Notes: generated by a model not told the origin, from the letters alone. A DNA stretch of 64,000 nucleotides from Metabacillus_B sp050107715 (GCF_050107715.1 NZ_JBNILN010000003.1:248001-312000); one strand, 5' to 3'; positions 17,023 through 25,988 are shown, counted from the stretch's first letter. Translations and numbers: made by a program.

Positions 17023-17573
17023 CGGTAATACTGCTGTTAACGGTGATGGTTTTGCAGCGTTTGTCGGAACTGGTTATCGCCAGTAGCAATGAAAAGAAGC
17101 TCAAAGGCCTGGGCGGTGTAGAATATGGGCAAAACCACTATCCGTATATGGTCATTCTGCATGCTGCCTTTTTGCTTACGCTTGCAGGGGAAATTTTTCT
17201 TTTCAGCAGGACCATTTCTCCGTTATGGGGCATCATCGTCCCGTTAATTTTGATCACACAGGTCATACGGTATTGGGCCATTGCCACCCTCGGAACAAGA
17301 TGGAATACGAAGATTATCCTCATGCCGGAGGAAAACGTCGTCGTAAAGGGGCCTTACCACTATTTTCGCCATCCAAATTATGTGGCAGTAACAGCCGAAA
17401 TCCTATTATTTCCGCTCCTTTTTCAGGCATATGGCACAGCCATCCTGTTTACAGCTCTAAATGCGCTGATGCTTTCCGTCAGAATCCCTGCAGAAGAGCA
17501 GGCATTAAAGGAGCATACAGATTATACAGCTGCTTTCAGGCTGAACAACAGCCAGCCGGAATCTGAATCATGA
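17019..17573 (+). CDS. ypbQ: Alkylpyrone O-methyltransferase YpbQ (BpsB), ICMT family
   Basis: A 184-aa membrane protein of the isoprenylcysteine carboxyl methyltransferase family, with about four or five transmembrane helices. The SAM-binding region is the C-terminal GPYHYFRHPNYVAV segment near residue 110, followed by RIPAEEQALKEHTDY. In B. subtilis this enzyme methylates the pyrones made by BcsA/BpsA. The ATG overlaps the bcsA stop by four bases (ATGA) and GGGAGG lies just upstream, so the frame start at 17004 is not used. Together with bcsA it gives a complete alkylpyrone methyl-ether pathway. Confidence 0.92.
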   Translation: MTVILLLTVMVLQRLSELVIASSNEKKLKGLGGVEYGQNHYPYMVILHAAFLLTLAGEIFLFSRTISPLWGIIVPLILITQVIRYWAIATLGTRWNTKIILMPEENVVVKGPYHYFRHPNYVAVTAEILLFPLLFQAYGTAILFTALNALMLSVRIPAEEQALKEHTDYTAAFRLNNSQPESES

Positions 17574-17641
17574 TTGCTTGCATTGAAAATCCGTGATACT
17601 GTAAAAGCAGGTTGAAAATCGTTCTCAATTGGGGGGTCATT

Positions 17642-17725
17642 ATGATTGTGGCAGCTATAGCCTTTTTAGCATTTTTGTACACAGGATTAACCCGATTTAT
17701 TTTAAAGAAAGTATTCACTGCATGA
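17642..17725 (+). CDS. 27-aa hydrophobic peptide (unrecognised)
   Basis: MIVAAIAFLAFLYTGLTRFI followed by LKKVFTA, after a GGGGGG ribosome site and before a compact terminator. One transmembrane helix with a basic C-terminal end. The tight fit between a ribosome site and a terminator suggests a genuine mini-gene. No family recognised. Confidence 0.5.
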   Translation: MIVAAIAFLAFLYTGLTRFILKKVFTA

Positions 17726-17736
17726 TAAAAGTATGG

Positions 17737-17759
17737 CTGCCTGCAGGCAGTTTTTTTTT
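17737..17759 (+). terminator. Terminator after the 27-codon ORF
   Basis: CTGCC TGCA GGCAG followed by nine T. Short stem but an excellent U-tract. Confidence 0.8.
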
Positions 17760-18038
17760 GCTTTCAGGCCGCCAAATTTGTCTTGAAAAGACCCGCTAAG
17801 AACCTTCAGGCTAAAGTCTATCTGTGCATGGTTTCTGCCGCCCCTCAACCGGAAATCAGGACTTAAAAAGCAGCCGGAGCCAACCTGAAAGCAGGCCTGT
17901 CCGGATTCCGCACGGCGAATTTGAGCCCTTCTTCCGTTTGGAGAGGAATACTTCTTTCGGAAAACGCATAAAACAGGTGCCTATATGCGAACTTTTCTGT
18001 AAAATAGAAGGAAATGAACATTCAAAGGGGTATGTTTC
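17760..18038. other. Intergenic region ahead of dynA
   Basis: About 280 bases with no convincing ORF, RNA motif or repeat. A TAAAAT at 18000 may be the -10 for dynA, but no -35 is clear. AAAGGGG at 18024 is the dynA ribosome site. Confidence 0.5.
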
Positions 18039-21000
18039 ATGGCAGTCTATCAGCAGGATTCAGCACTAAAGCCGCTAGTATCAATTCAAAATGAAATGAG
18101 CGGCTCACAGGATGTAAAATCGGCAGCTAAGTTGGACGATCTGATTTTAAAAGCCATGAGCGGTGAAAAGCAAGTAGCGTTTACCGGTCATTTTTCAGCA
18201 GGAAAATCCACTCTCATAAACACATTGCTTCAGGAAGAAATTTTGCCTGCAAGCCCGATTCCTACAAGTGCAAATCTTGTTTACGTCCGGAACGGGCAAA
18301 ATAGGATTTTACTTGACTTGCACTCCGGGGAACAGGCTGAAGCGAATCCGGAGCTTGAGCTTGACGAACTGCAGCGCTATTGCAGGGAAGGGGAAGAGAT
18401 TGCAAGAATTCATCTATGGAAGCCATCGGAGGAGCTGCCCCAGTCGGTAGCTCTTATTGACACGCCAGGGGTTGATTCAAATGATTCATCCCATATGGAG
18501 TCCACTCTATCTGCCTTGCATGCAGCAGATTTTATTTTTTATGTAACCGATTATAATCACGTTCAGTCAGCAGGAACGATTGAATTTGTAAAAAGGCTCA
18601 TAGATGATGGCCAGGAAGCGGCTCTAATCGTGAACCAGATTGATAAGCATCAGGAGCAGGAGCTTTCATTTTCTCAATTTAAAGAGAGGATTGCCGGTAG
18701 CTTTGCAGCTATCGGTTTGGGAGAGAGCCGCATCTATTACACCACCATGAAAGAACCCGGCCATAAGCACAATGAATTAAAAAGAGTAAAGCAAACGCTT
18801 CAGGAGCAACTGGCCGATTCTAAAGTAAGAAGCGAAACGAGCCAGGCTGAGCTCGTAATAACCGAGCATATCCAGGTTCTGGAAGATCGTGAAAACGTCA
18901 GTACAGAAGAAAGACGTTCCCTTGAAGAAAGAGGCAATCAGCTGGCAGCGGAAATTCAGCGGATTAAAGACAGCGAAACGGATCAAAAGCAAAAGATTGC
19001 GGCTGCTGTACGCCAGGCGAAATCTGAACTGGCTCAGGTTCTGTCGAATGCCAATATTACCCCTTTTGAAGTGAGGGAGCAGGCTAAACGGTATATTGAA
19101 TCCAAGCGGCCCGGTTTTAAGGCCGGGTTGTTTTTCTCGAAAAAAAAGACCGAAGAGGCAATCAAAGCAAGGCAAGATGAATTTATTGCGTCCTTAAAGG
19201 AGCTTACTGCTTCTCAAATCGATTGGCATCTTAAGGAATTGCTTTTGAAAACGGCTGGGCTCCTCGGTGTAAAAGAGCAGTCGGGGACTGACATTTCCGA
19301 ATTCGTCACACCCCATATGGAAACAGCGGCGGCTAAAGGACTTTTGCCGGGAGCAGATCCTACACCAGAATTTGTGATGAACTATTCAAAGCAAACAGCA
19401 GATATCATTAAAAACGAAGCAAAGAAACAGGCGCTTTCCATCCTTGAAAACATAGAGATCAAAGCTGTGGAAAGGTCAAGTAATCCAGAGTCTGCTGCCC
19501 GGATGGGTTCTCTCCTTACGGAAGCGGCAGAAAATGATCAAAAGCTGCTGGCCATTTTAAAGCTTCTTGAGAAAAAGGAGTATATGCTGAAAGTGCTGCA
19601 TCGGGAGATTCCGGCTGCTGCCGATGCCAAAGAGTGGATTCAAAGCAGAAAGAACAAGGACATGGCCCGGTATTCCCCCCTTCGTTCCACGGTCAAGGGA
19701 ACAGATGCTGTCAAGAACGGCAGGGAGGAACGGGCTCCACTAATCAGCAAGTCCATTCAGACGAACAAAGTCTTAGACCGCGCACGTGCATTAACGGCTG
19801 TAACAGAAGGGGTAAAAGGGCTAGAGGAAAGAATCAGGCTGATTAAAGAAAAGTCGGGCCGGGTAGAGCAAAGGACCTTTACAATCGCATTGTTCGGGGC
19901 ATTCAGTGCCGGAAAATCGGCAGCGGCAAACGCGCTGCTTGGCGAAAAGATTCTGCCATCCTCCCCTAATCCGACGACTGCAGCCATCAACAGGATCGTG
20001 CCGGTAACGGATGAACATGTCCATGGCCGTGTTGCCATCAAAAGAAAGACTCCTTTGCAGCTAATGGAAGAATTAAAGGAAATTCACCCGGCGGGGCCCT
20101 TCACGGACCAGCCTTCGTTTTCATCTTTACTGGAGGATATCCGAGCCTTGCTTGCCGGAGGGGCGCTGGACTCAAAAAGGAAAGACAAACTAGCGGTATA
20201 TGAAGCAGGATTGCAGCAAGAGCAGTGGGGAGACGAATCTGTACTCTGGACGGATCTTACCCATTTTAGTCCATACGTATCAGACGAAAAATTAGCTGCA
20301 CTTGTGGAAGAAGCGGTTATTTATTATGACTGCCCCCTTACGAGAAGAGGGGTTTCCCTTGTTGATACGCCTGGTGCGGATTCACTTAACAAGCGGCATA
20401 CAAAAGTTGCTTTCCAATTCATAAAGCAGTGTGACGCGCTTCTCTATGTAACCTACTACAACCATCCTTTTTCAAAAGGGGACCGTGAATTCGTTCAGCA
20501 GCTTGGCCGGGTAAAAGACGCTTTTTCCCTCGATAAAATGTTTTTCCTGATCAATGCCATTGATTTGGCTAAAAACGGTCAAGAGGCTGCCGAAGTGAAA
20601 GAATACATTGAATCCCAGCTTGCTTTCGAGGGAGTCCGAACTCCGAGAATGTTCGGGATTTCCAGCCTATATGAACTTGCAGGAAAAAAGCTTTCTGTAC
20701 CGTCCGATTTTGAACGCTTTCAAAACGAATTGTCGGGCTTTATTGAACACGATCTCGTAGAGACTGCAGTTACCTCTCTAAAAGACGAAATGAACGGGGC
20801 AGTAAGCCAGCTGCAGGAATATAAGAAAGAAGCAGATAAAAGCAGTGATGAAAAGAAGGCGGCATTTGCACAAAAGCAAATGGAGCTTGTAGACGGTGTC
20901 CGGTACCTTGAATCTGTGAGCATTCTTCCATACAGCAGGAGGTCCGGGCAGGAAATAAAGGAGCAGCTTTACTATTTGATTCAGCGGCTCGGCCTGCAAT

Positions 21001-21614
21001 TTCCAGATTTGTTCAAAGCCCACTTCCATCCTGGTATTTTCAATCAGGAGGGCGCTGCCAAGCTGATTCTGGCAGAGCAGATGGAAGAACTGCTTCAAGT
21101 ACTTAATCACCGGTTAATGCAGGAACTTCAGGCAATCACTCTGAGAATGGAAAAGAAATCTGGACAGCTGATAGGGGAAATGACAGAAAAACTCTCAGCA
21201 GGACTGGCTTCCATTATGAATCTTTCCCGCTTGACCTCTCCGGAATTTAAAGAGATGGAAACGCCCCCTCTTGGAAATATACTCGAAGGGAACGCATCTG
21301 CCTTTAAGAAGGAAATCAGCTTATTCACAAGCACAAAAGCCTTTTTTGAAAAAAATGAGCGGGCAGCGATGAGCGTTGCAGTATGGGAGAAAATTCACAG
21401 AGAACTGACTGACAGGCTGGCGGAAACCGAAACCGGCTTTGCAAATTTTTATGAGATAAAGCTTGAAGAAATGGCAAATATGGTCAAAGAAAAATTTAAA
21501 AAGGATGCTGAATCCCATTGCAGAGGTTTTGAGGATTTGTATTCGGATAGTTCCAAGCTCGAAACGATGAAGGAGATCCACAGCAGGGCGGTTGCCATAA
21601 TGGAGGATCTATGA
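18039..21614 (+). CDS. dynA: Dynamin-like GTPase DynA (YpbR), two GTPase heads
   Basis: A 1191-aa internal fusion of two dynamin-like proteins. In B. subtilis it tethers and fuses membranes and helps cells withstand phage and pore-forming damage. Head 1: P-loop GHFSAGKS at residues 50-57, switch DTPGVDS near 140, and NQIDKH as the G4 region. Head 2: GAFSAGKS near 619, DTPGADS near 775, and NAIDLAK. Long coiled-coil segments follow each head (about 270-340 and 920-1000). AAAGGGG sits 8 bases before ATG 18039. It overlaps the next small gene by four bases. The full length and both P-loops are intact. Confidence 0.96.
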   Translation: MAVYQQDSALKPLVSIQNEMSGSQDVKSAAKLDDLILKAMSGEKQVAFTGHFSAGKSTLINTLLQEEILPASPIPTSANLVYVRNGQNRILLDLHSGEQAEANPELELDELQRYCREGEEIARIHLWKPSEELPQSVALIDTPGVDSNDSSHMESTLSALHAADFIFYVTDYNHVQSAGTIEFVKRLIDDGQEAALIVNQIDKHQEQELSFSQFKERIAGSFAAIGLGESRIYYTTMKEPGHKHNELKRVKQTLQEQLADSKVRSETSQAELVITEHIQVLEDRENVSTEERRSLEERGNQLAAEIQRIKDSETDQKQKIAAAVRQAKSELAQVLSNANITPFEVREQAKRYIESKRPGFKAGLFFSKKKTEEAIKARQDEFIASLKELTASQIDWHLKELLLKTAGLLGVKEQSGTDISEFVTPHMETAAAKGLLPGADPTPEFVMNYSKQTADIIKNEAKKQALSILENIEIKAVERSSNPESAARMGSLLTEAAENDQKLLAILKLLEKKEYMLKVLHREIPAAADAKEWIQSRKNKDMARYSPLRSTVKGTDAVKNGREERAPLISKSIQTNKVLDRARALTAVTEGVKGLEERIRLIKEKSGRVEQRTFTIALFGAFSAGKSAAANALLGEKILPSSPNPTTAAINRIVPVTDEHVHGRVAIKRKTPLQLMEELKEIHPAGPFTDQPSFSSLLEDIRALLAGGALDSKRKDKLAVYEAGLQQEQWGDESVLWTDLTHFSPYVSDEKLAALVEEAVIYYDCPLTRRGVSLVDTPGADSLNKRHTKVAFQFIKQCDALLYVTYYNHPFSKGDREFVQQLGRVKDAFSLDKMFFLINAIDLAKNGQEAAEVKEYIESQLAFEGVRTPRMFGISSLYELAGKKLSVPSDFERFQNELSGFIEHDLVETAVTSLKDEMNGAVSQLQEYKKEADKSSDEKKAAFAQKQMELVDGVRYLESVSILPYSRRSGQEIKEQLYYLIQRLGLQFPDLFKAHFHPGIFNQEGAAKLILAEQMEELLQVLNHRLMQELQAITLRMEKKSGQLIGEMTEKLSAGLASIMNLSRLTSPEFKEMETPPLGNILEGNASAFKKEISLFTSTKAFFEKNERAAMSVAVWEKIHRELTDRLAETETGFANFYEIKLEEMANMVKEKFKKDAESHCRGFEDLYSDSSKLETMKEIHSRAVAIMEDL

Positions 21615-21802
21615 CTGTAAAAAAAACAGACTATCAGTGCTGTGCAGCATGTGTGCATTTCCAGCCTGTAAAAATGACAGGAGGCGGCATGAACTATTTC
21701 TGCAGCAGACTCGGATATGAAACGAAGCCTCACTATTCGTTCGCATGCTGGGAACCTAAGCCATCCGTCATAAATTTAATGAAAAAAAGAGGGGAATCCT
21801 AA
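21611..21802 (+). CDS. Cysteine-rich small protein, putative zinc-binding (63 aa)
   Basis: Translationally coupled to dynA (ATGA overlap). It has a CCAACVHFQP motif near the N-terminus and YFCSRLGYE plus FACWEP later. The order C-C-x2-C...C...C resembles a small zinc-finger or redox-cysteine domain. No family name is recognised. Co-translation with the membrane-fusing dynamin suggests, by inference only, a partner or regulator. ypbS follows without a gap. Confidence 0.75.
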   Translation: MTVKKTDYQCCAACVHFQPVKMTGGGMNYFCSRLGYETKPHYSFACWEPKPSVINLMKKRGES

Positions 21803-22063
21803 ATGGAAGAAGTTCATAAAGCAATCAGCAGGCATTCACAAACCCAGCATGAGGAAGTGCGCTATTTTGCACAGTTAGATGCTATGCGGGAAGAAAAAAT
21901 TGAAGAAGCAATCGTCAAATGCGAGAAGCAGGAGCCTTTTACCGTTACTGAAATTAATGAACTATCCAAGAAAATGAATGCCCTCGCTCGTAAAGTAAAT
22001 CTCCCGCCACGTCGTTTAATCACGGTTGAAATGGTCAGGGAGTTTGTGGAAACGAGGAAATAA
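21803..22063 (+). CDS. ypbS: YpbS, DUF2533 family protein
   Basis: An 86-aa predicted all-helical protein (MEEVHKAISRHSQTQHEEV...ending ITVEMVREFVETRK). Content and place next to dynA/ypbR match B. subtilis YpbS, a conserved protein of unknown function. The start codon directly follows the previous stop, with AGAGGGG inside the upstream gene. Third member of the dynA operon. Confidence 0.8.
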   Translation: MEEVHKAISRHSQTQHEEVRYFAQLDAMREEKIEEAIVKCEKQEPFTVTEINELSKKMNALARKVNLPPRRLITVEMVREFVETRK

Positions 22064-22127
22064 CCGGTCCATACAGGCTGATTTTGCACACAATAGAGTT
22101 AATTCCCTTTGAAAGGGGGGTTACGCA

Positions 22128-22268
22128 GTGGGCAAAACAAAAGCAGCCAACTCAAATGCAATGGCCAATAATAATGCAAAAAAGAAAAATGGCTTGCATC
22201 ATGAATTTGCTTCCTACGCTGAAGCAGAAGCAGCAAAGCTCAGCAATACAAAAAAGACCAAATCCTGA
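22128..22268 (+). CDS. Small Asn/Lys-rich protein, possible minor acid-soluble spore protein (46 aa)
   Basis: A GTG start with AAAGGGGGG 7 bases upstream. The product starts MGKTKAANSNAMANNNAKKK and contains HEFASYAEAEAAKL, ending in lysines. The Asn/Lys/Ala composition and an EFAS-type motif recall small spore proteins of the gamma and minor classes, but I cannot assign it to a named Ssp family. It ends inside the left arm of a strong terminator. It is probably monocistronic; too short for ordinary gene callers. Confidence 0.6.
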   Translation: MGKTKAANSNAMANNNAKKKNGLHHEFASYAEAEAAKLSNTKKTKS

Positions 22269-22287
22269 CCGGGTTTGGTTTTTTTTT
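22257..22287 (+). terminator. Terminator overlapping the end of the 46-codon gene
   Basis: ACCAAATCC / GGGTTTGGT with one T-G pair and a TGACC loop, then T8. It overlaps the stop codon at 22266. Confidence 0.85.
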
Positions 22288-22483
22288 CTGTTTGACGGGA
22301 ACCATGAAAGTCCACTCACTCTTTTGAACGCAACGTGATTCCGAGCAGAACAAAACCTTAGAGGAATGTCTGGTAAAATTATCCTCACCTTCCTGAATGC
22401 TATTCCCGGAAATGGATAGTCATTTCGCGCCTTCTAAGGATTTGTGGTAAAATTGCAATACGAGAGCAAAGGAGCGGATTAAA

Positions 22484-23377
22484 ATGGAACGAAAAACAGA
22501 TATACTGCTTGTAGACGGAATGGCCCTGCTATTCAGGGCGTTTTTTGCGACATCCGTCCACGGCAATTTTATGGTAAACAGCAAAGGTGTGCCTACAAAT
22601 GCAGTGAGCGGCTTTTTGAAGCATTTGCTTATGGGCATTGATGCCTTTAAGCCTTCTAAGGTCATCTGCTGCTGGGATATGGGAAGCAAAACGTTCAGAA
22701 CGGAGTCCTTTCAGCATTACAAAGCAAACCGAAATGAACCGCCAATTGAATTGCTTCCCCAGTTTGATATGGCAAAGGAAGCGGCTGCTTCCCTGGGAAT
22801 TCCGAACATCGGGGTCAAGGGGTATGAAGCGGACGATTGCATCGGGACAATTGCTTCCCAATTAAAAGATACGATGAGCATCAAAATTCTGACGGGGGAT
22901 CGGGATCTTCTTCAGCTGCTTGATGAGAATGTTGAGGTCATCCTTCTCCAGAAAGGCATGGGGCAATACCTCCCGTACAGTGTGGAATCGTTTCAGGTGG
23001 AAAAAGGCATCCACCCCTCTAAGCTGATTGATGTAAAAGGCCTGATGGGAGACTCAAGCGACAATTATCCGGGAGTTAGAGGAATCGGAGAGAAAACAGC
23101 GTACAAGCTGATCAAGGAGCATCAGTCCGTTGATCAGCTTCTTGAAAGCCTCCATATGCTCACTCCTTCGCAAAGAAAGAAAATCGAAGAAGACATGGAG
23201 ATGCTCCATTTATCAAGATCGCTCGCTGAAATTCACTGTCAGGTTCCGCTGGACTATGCTTTAGAAGAAGCCATGCTCAGCATTAACCTTAATATGGCTC
23301 AAGCGTGGCTGCTTAATGCGGAAATCAGAGGGATGGACGGGCTCATCAAAAGGGCGGCAGAAAGAGAAGCCGTTTAA
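22484..23377 (+). CDS. ypcP: 5'-3' exonuclease / flap endonuclease YpcP
   Basis: A 297-aa stand-alone homologue of the PolA 5'-nuclease domain. It removes RNA primers and flaps at Okazaki fragments, overlapping in function with PolA. The metal site residues are visible: DGMALLFRAFF near residue 11, YEADDCIGTIA near 115, LTGDRDLLQLL near 139, and the helix-hairpin-helix DNA-binding region GDSSDNYPGVRGIGEKTA near 190. AAAGGAG lies 9 bases before ATG 22484, and a TGGTAAAAT extended -10 at 22445 may drive it. Confidence 0.94.
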   Translation: MERKTDILLVDGMALLFRAFFATSVHGNFMVNSKGVPTNAVSGFLKHLLMGIDAFKPSKVICCWDMGSKTFRTESFQHYKANRNEPPIELLPQFDMAKEAAASLGIPNIGVKGYEADDCIGTIASQLKDTMSIKILTGDRDLLQLLDENVEVILLQKGMGQYLPYSVESFQVEKGIHPSKLIDVKGLMGDSSDNYPGVRGIGEKTAYKLIKEHQSVDQLLESLHMLTPSQRKKIEEDMEMLHLSRSLAEIHCQVPLDYALEEAMLSINLNMAQAWLLNAEIRGMDGLIKRAAEREAV

Positions 23378-23563
23378 ACAGCCAAGGACAGGGATGGCGT
23401 GAAATGGATCTCCCCGCACTCCAGTTATCGTTTAAATAGAATCAATCAGTCCATGATCAGGACAAAGGCGCCAATCTTCGACAGTTTTTAATAAAAAAAT
23501 CTGGTAGTTTTGCGAAATTTGACGTACTATTCTAGAGGGCAGTTATTTCCTTTCTGGAGGCGG

Positions 23564-23839
23564 ATGTCTGATATGGCTAACGATCTGGCAGAGTATCTGG
23601 ATCAAATGTACTGGAAAGGGTTTAAATTCGGAGATGAAGCAATCGGTTTTATTTACTTCGGCAAAAGCTTTACCGGAGCTAAAGACAGCCAGGTCATTTC
23701 TGCAATTGAGCATACCTTAAAGATACAGAAATCTTTTGAAGGCTCCTTCTACTTGTCTCTTCTGGAGGCTTTTGTGGAAGGGCAGGTTCGGACCAAGGCC
23801 GAAGCGCTGCGGAAAGTCCAATCCCTCAAGCTTTTATAA
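23564..23839 (+). CDS. Conserved-looking hypothetical protein (about 91 aa)
   Basis: A helical protein beginning MSDMANDLAEYLDQMYWKGF, with an FGDEAIGFIYFGKSFTGAKD block and a C-terminal amphipathic helix. It may belong to a Bacillaceae-only DUF family (I suspect DUF6123, from memory). The start is ambiguous: GGAGG lies only 3 bases before ATG 23564 and 12 before ATG 23573; the frame is open to 23510. It converges with the RNase H-like gene ypdQ. Confidence 0.65.
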   Translation: MSDMANDLAEYLDQMYWKGFKFGDEAIGFIYFGKSFTGAKDSQVISAIEHTLKIQKSFEGSFYLSLLEAFVEGQVRTKAEALRKVQSLKLL

Positions 23840-23889
23840 TGGCCCGTATACCAGGCATAACTAAGAAAATCAAAGCCAGCGGCAGCTGG

Positions 23890-24279
23890 CTATTTTTTGT
23901 TTTTTTGTATCCCTTCCTTCGCCGCACGGTCAGCTGGATTATGTTTGGACGGAATCCATTTAATAAAAAACAGATCAAGCCGGTCTATCATCAGCAAGGC
24001 CTCTTCCAGCAAAGGGGTAAAGCGTTTGTTTTTGACATATCGGTTTTCTGCGGCTCTTTCTACAATCTGTGAGTCTGTCCGGAAAGAAACAGTGTTGAAT
24101 TCCCGTTCCATACACAATCTTAGAGCTAAAACAAGCGCGTGGAACTCAGCCTCATGATTGGACATTTCGCCTAATGGAAAGGAAAAAGATTCAGTTTTTC
24201 CGCTGTTTTTAATGATAATGCCGGCTCCTGAAGGGCCGGGATCGCCTGCACTGGCTCCATCAATGTAAACTTCGATCAT
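23890..24279 (-). CDS. ypdQ: RNase H-like protein YpdQ
   Basis: A 129-aa RNase HI-fold protein. All acidic positions of the RNase H site are present: VYIDGASAGDPG (Asp), MSNHEAEFHAL (Glu), FRTDSQIV (Asp) and HNPADRAAKEG (Asp). By family it should cleave RNA in RNA-DNA hybrids, although B. subtilis relatives of this group are reported to have little activity in vitro. ATG 24279 fits the domain start; the frame upstream to 24318 is not conserved. Divergent from ypeP, another RNase H-fold gene. Confidence 0.88.
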   Translation of the reverse strand: MIEVYIDGASAGDPGPSGAGIIIKNSGKTESFSFPLGEMSNHEAEFHALVLALRLCMEREFNTVSFRTDSQIVERAAENRYVKNKRFTPLLEEALLMIDRLDLFFIKWIPSKHNPADRAAKEGIQKNKK

Positions 24280-24432
24280 GCAAGTCAGCCTTTCTTTAAA
24301 AACTATGCCGGTCTGCATTTAATGAAAAAGCATGTTAAAATGTAAAAATGCGGCATGCAAAACACTTCCATAGTGTAGCATAAGAATATACAATAAGTCT
24401 TAAGATTTTCATGTCTCAAGGAGGCAAATGCG

Positions 24433-25092
24433 ATGAGAGTCAGAATAAATTGGACCTACCAGTCCCCTAAAGCGAAACAAACCGTGTTATTTCAATCCGA
24501 CGAATTGGAAGCAGATTCGGCTCTCATGCTTTCGCACGATCTGGAAAAGACAGGCAGGACGAAAACATTGGAGTTTTTGGATTCCAGAGGAACAGCCTGG
24601 AGCAAAAAGGAATTGGGAAAACTTATGGAGGAGCTTGAGAGCGAGCCTTCTTCCGTAACTGTATTTTTTGACGGAAGCTATGAGAAGGAAACGGGCAATA
24701 GCGGCGCGGGTGCTGCTATTTATTATACGTTAGAAAAAGAAAAATTCAGGATAAGAATGAACCGGAAAATAGATGAATTATCATCAAACAATGAAGCAGA
24801 ATTTGCTGCACTGCTGCTTGCCGCAAATGGATTGGCTGATCTTGGTGTAAAGGGTCAGGATGTATCGTTTAAAGGAGACTCACTGGTTGTAATAAACCAG
24901 CTCTCCGGTGAATGGCCCTGCTATGAAGAGCAGCATCAGATGTGGATCGGCCGCATTGAGGCAGTCCTGTCTGCCGCTCATATAACGGGGGATTTCCAAT
25001 CTGTTCCCAGAAAAGAGAACAAAGAGGCAGATCAGCTTGCCAAACAGGCAGTCCTTGGTGTAGAAGTCAGCAGCCAAATTAAACTGGATTAA
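24433..25092 (+). CDS. ypeP: RNase H-like protein YpeP with N-terminal extension
   Basis: A 219-aa protein. Residues 1-70 form a separate small domain (starts MRVRINWTYQSPKAKQTVLF). Residues 75-210 are an RNase H fold with the acidic residues in VFFDGSYEKE, SSNNEAEFAAL, FKGDSLVVINQ and KENKEADQLAKQA. GAGGC plus AGGAGG upstream gives a strong ribosome site. Pairs with ypdQ divergently and with ypeQ in an operon (14-base gap). Function unknown; likely nucleic-acid processing. Confidence 0.85.
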   Translation: MRVRINWTYQSPKAKQTVLFQSDELEADSALMLSHDLEKTGRTKTLEFLDSRGTAWSKKELGKLMEELESEPSSVTVFFDGSYEKETGNSGAGAAIYYTLEKEKFRIRMNRKIDELSSNNEAEFAALLLAANGLADLGVKGQDVSFKGDSLVVINQLSGEWPCYEEQHQMWIGRIEAVLSAAHITGDFQSVPRKENKEADQLAKQAVLGVEVSSQIKLD

Positions 25093-25106
25093 TTGGAGTG
25101 AACAAA

Positions 25107-25283
25107 ATGAAGAGGAAACAAAAACTGGATGAAATCGGAGAACTTCTTGATACGTACTGTGTGGACTGCCTCTTAAAGCAGCATTTTCGAAAAGAGCAAG
25201 GAAAAACATACGCTCACTCTTTTTGCATCAGTCAATGCACAGTCGGGCTGAAATTGAAAGAGCTGGGAGAAAAACTTTCCTGA
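25107..25283 (+). CDS. ypeQ: YpeQ, small zinc-finger protein
   Basis: A 58-aa protein with CVDC near residue 18 and the conserved HSFCISQCTVG near 40, giving Cys2...His-x2-Cys-x3-Cys. It is likely a zinc-bound mini-domain of the DUF2602 type. ATG 25107 is 6 bases after GGAGTG and preferred over GTG 25098. It follows ypeP closely and ends before a perfect terminator, so it shares its message. Confidence 0.82.
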   Translation: MKRKQKLDEIGELLDTYCVDCLLKQHFRKEQGKTYAHSFCISQCTVGLKLKELGEKLS

Positions 25284-25337
25284 TTGACGATACGGGGGGC
25301 GTTCTTATTAGTCCTGCCGAGAGAAAATAGGCGTAAC

Positions 25338-25366
25338 AAAACCCCCGGAAACCGGGGGTTTTCTTT
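25338..25366. terminator. Terminator after ypeQ
   Basis: A perfect 11-bp stem AAAACCCCCGG / CCGGGGGTTTT with an AAA loop, then TCTTT. Confidence 0.88.
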
Positions 25367-25385
25367 GTGGTAATGTCTCGTCAGG

Positions 25386-25446
25386 CTGATTGAAGCGAAA
25401 GGTCATGTACGGATGCATGTGCAGCGGGCAGCGGCAAGACCTTGCG
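25386..25446. repeat. Decayed fragment of the dispersed repeat
   Basis: CTGATTGAAGCGAAAGG...GCAGCGGGCAGCGGCAAGACC lines up with the left two thirds of the intact copy at 14426-14486 (TTGATTGGAGCAGAAGG...AGCAGCGGGACAGGTAAGACC). The right part is lost. Confidence 0.45.
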
Positions 25447-25516
25447 TAAAGATTGAGTATCACTGCCTGCAGAGCTGAAAAAGTGAAATGTAAAATCAAA
25501 AAAGAGTTAAACGGGC

Positions 25517-25789
25517 TTACTGGTCAGTCCCTTTTTTCTGTGCTTCATTCAGCTGATGTTCGCACTGATCGAGTAATTTTCGCTGATTATCGAGAAATAA
25601 TTGATCGACCCCTGTCAGCTTAACCTGCTCCAGCTGGGTTTTTGCATTTTCAATGGATTGCTGTGCATGCTTTAAGGCTTCTGGGTCCATGCTCATCGTT
25701 CCGGCCCCCGTCATTTTCTGGGAAGCCTCAATCGCGAGCTTAACCTGTGCTAAATCATTGTAGCCATTGTATTCGCTGTTTTGGTTCAT
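25517..25789 (-). CDS. ypzA: YpzA, DUF2564 family protein
   Basis: A 90-aa predicted helical, Gln/Glu-rich soluble protein (starts MNQNSEYNGYNDLAQVKLAI). It contains a KMTGAGT segment and a C-terminal LLDQCEHQLNEAQ helix. Place and composition fit YpzA of B. subtilis, a small family of unknown function. GGAGGTG lies 7 bases upstream on the minus strand. Confidence 0.75.
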   Translation of the reverse strand: MNQNSEYNGYNDLAQVKLAIEASQKMTGAGTMSMDPEALKHAQQSIENAKTQLEQVKLTGVDQLFLDNQRKLLDQCEHQLNEAQKKGTDQ

Positions 25790-25988
25790 TTTGATGCACC
25801 TCCAATAATAATATGAGGCTGATGGAAAAAAAATATGCGAAATCGTGACTTAAAGGGTGCAAAAAGATGAATTTACTGGTATATTCGTTATAACGGATAA
25901 AAATAGTTCATAAGAACGACTTTTTGTAAAAAGAAGGGATGATCAGGAACAGTTTTTAACCTGACCCAGAAGGGAGCAATTAGGGAGC

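Noticed and set aside
17760..18038. Possible copy of the dispersed repeat ahead of dynA
   Set aside because: Some GC-rich words are shared but the diagnostic GACTCC...GCAGCGGGACAGGT order is absent.
23839..24072. A 77-codon plus-strand ORF after the 91-aa hypothetical gene
   Set aside because: It is antisense to the well-supported RNase H-like gene ypdQ, has no ribosome site and no recognisable protein features.
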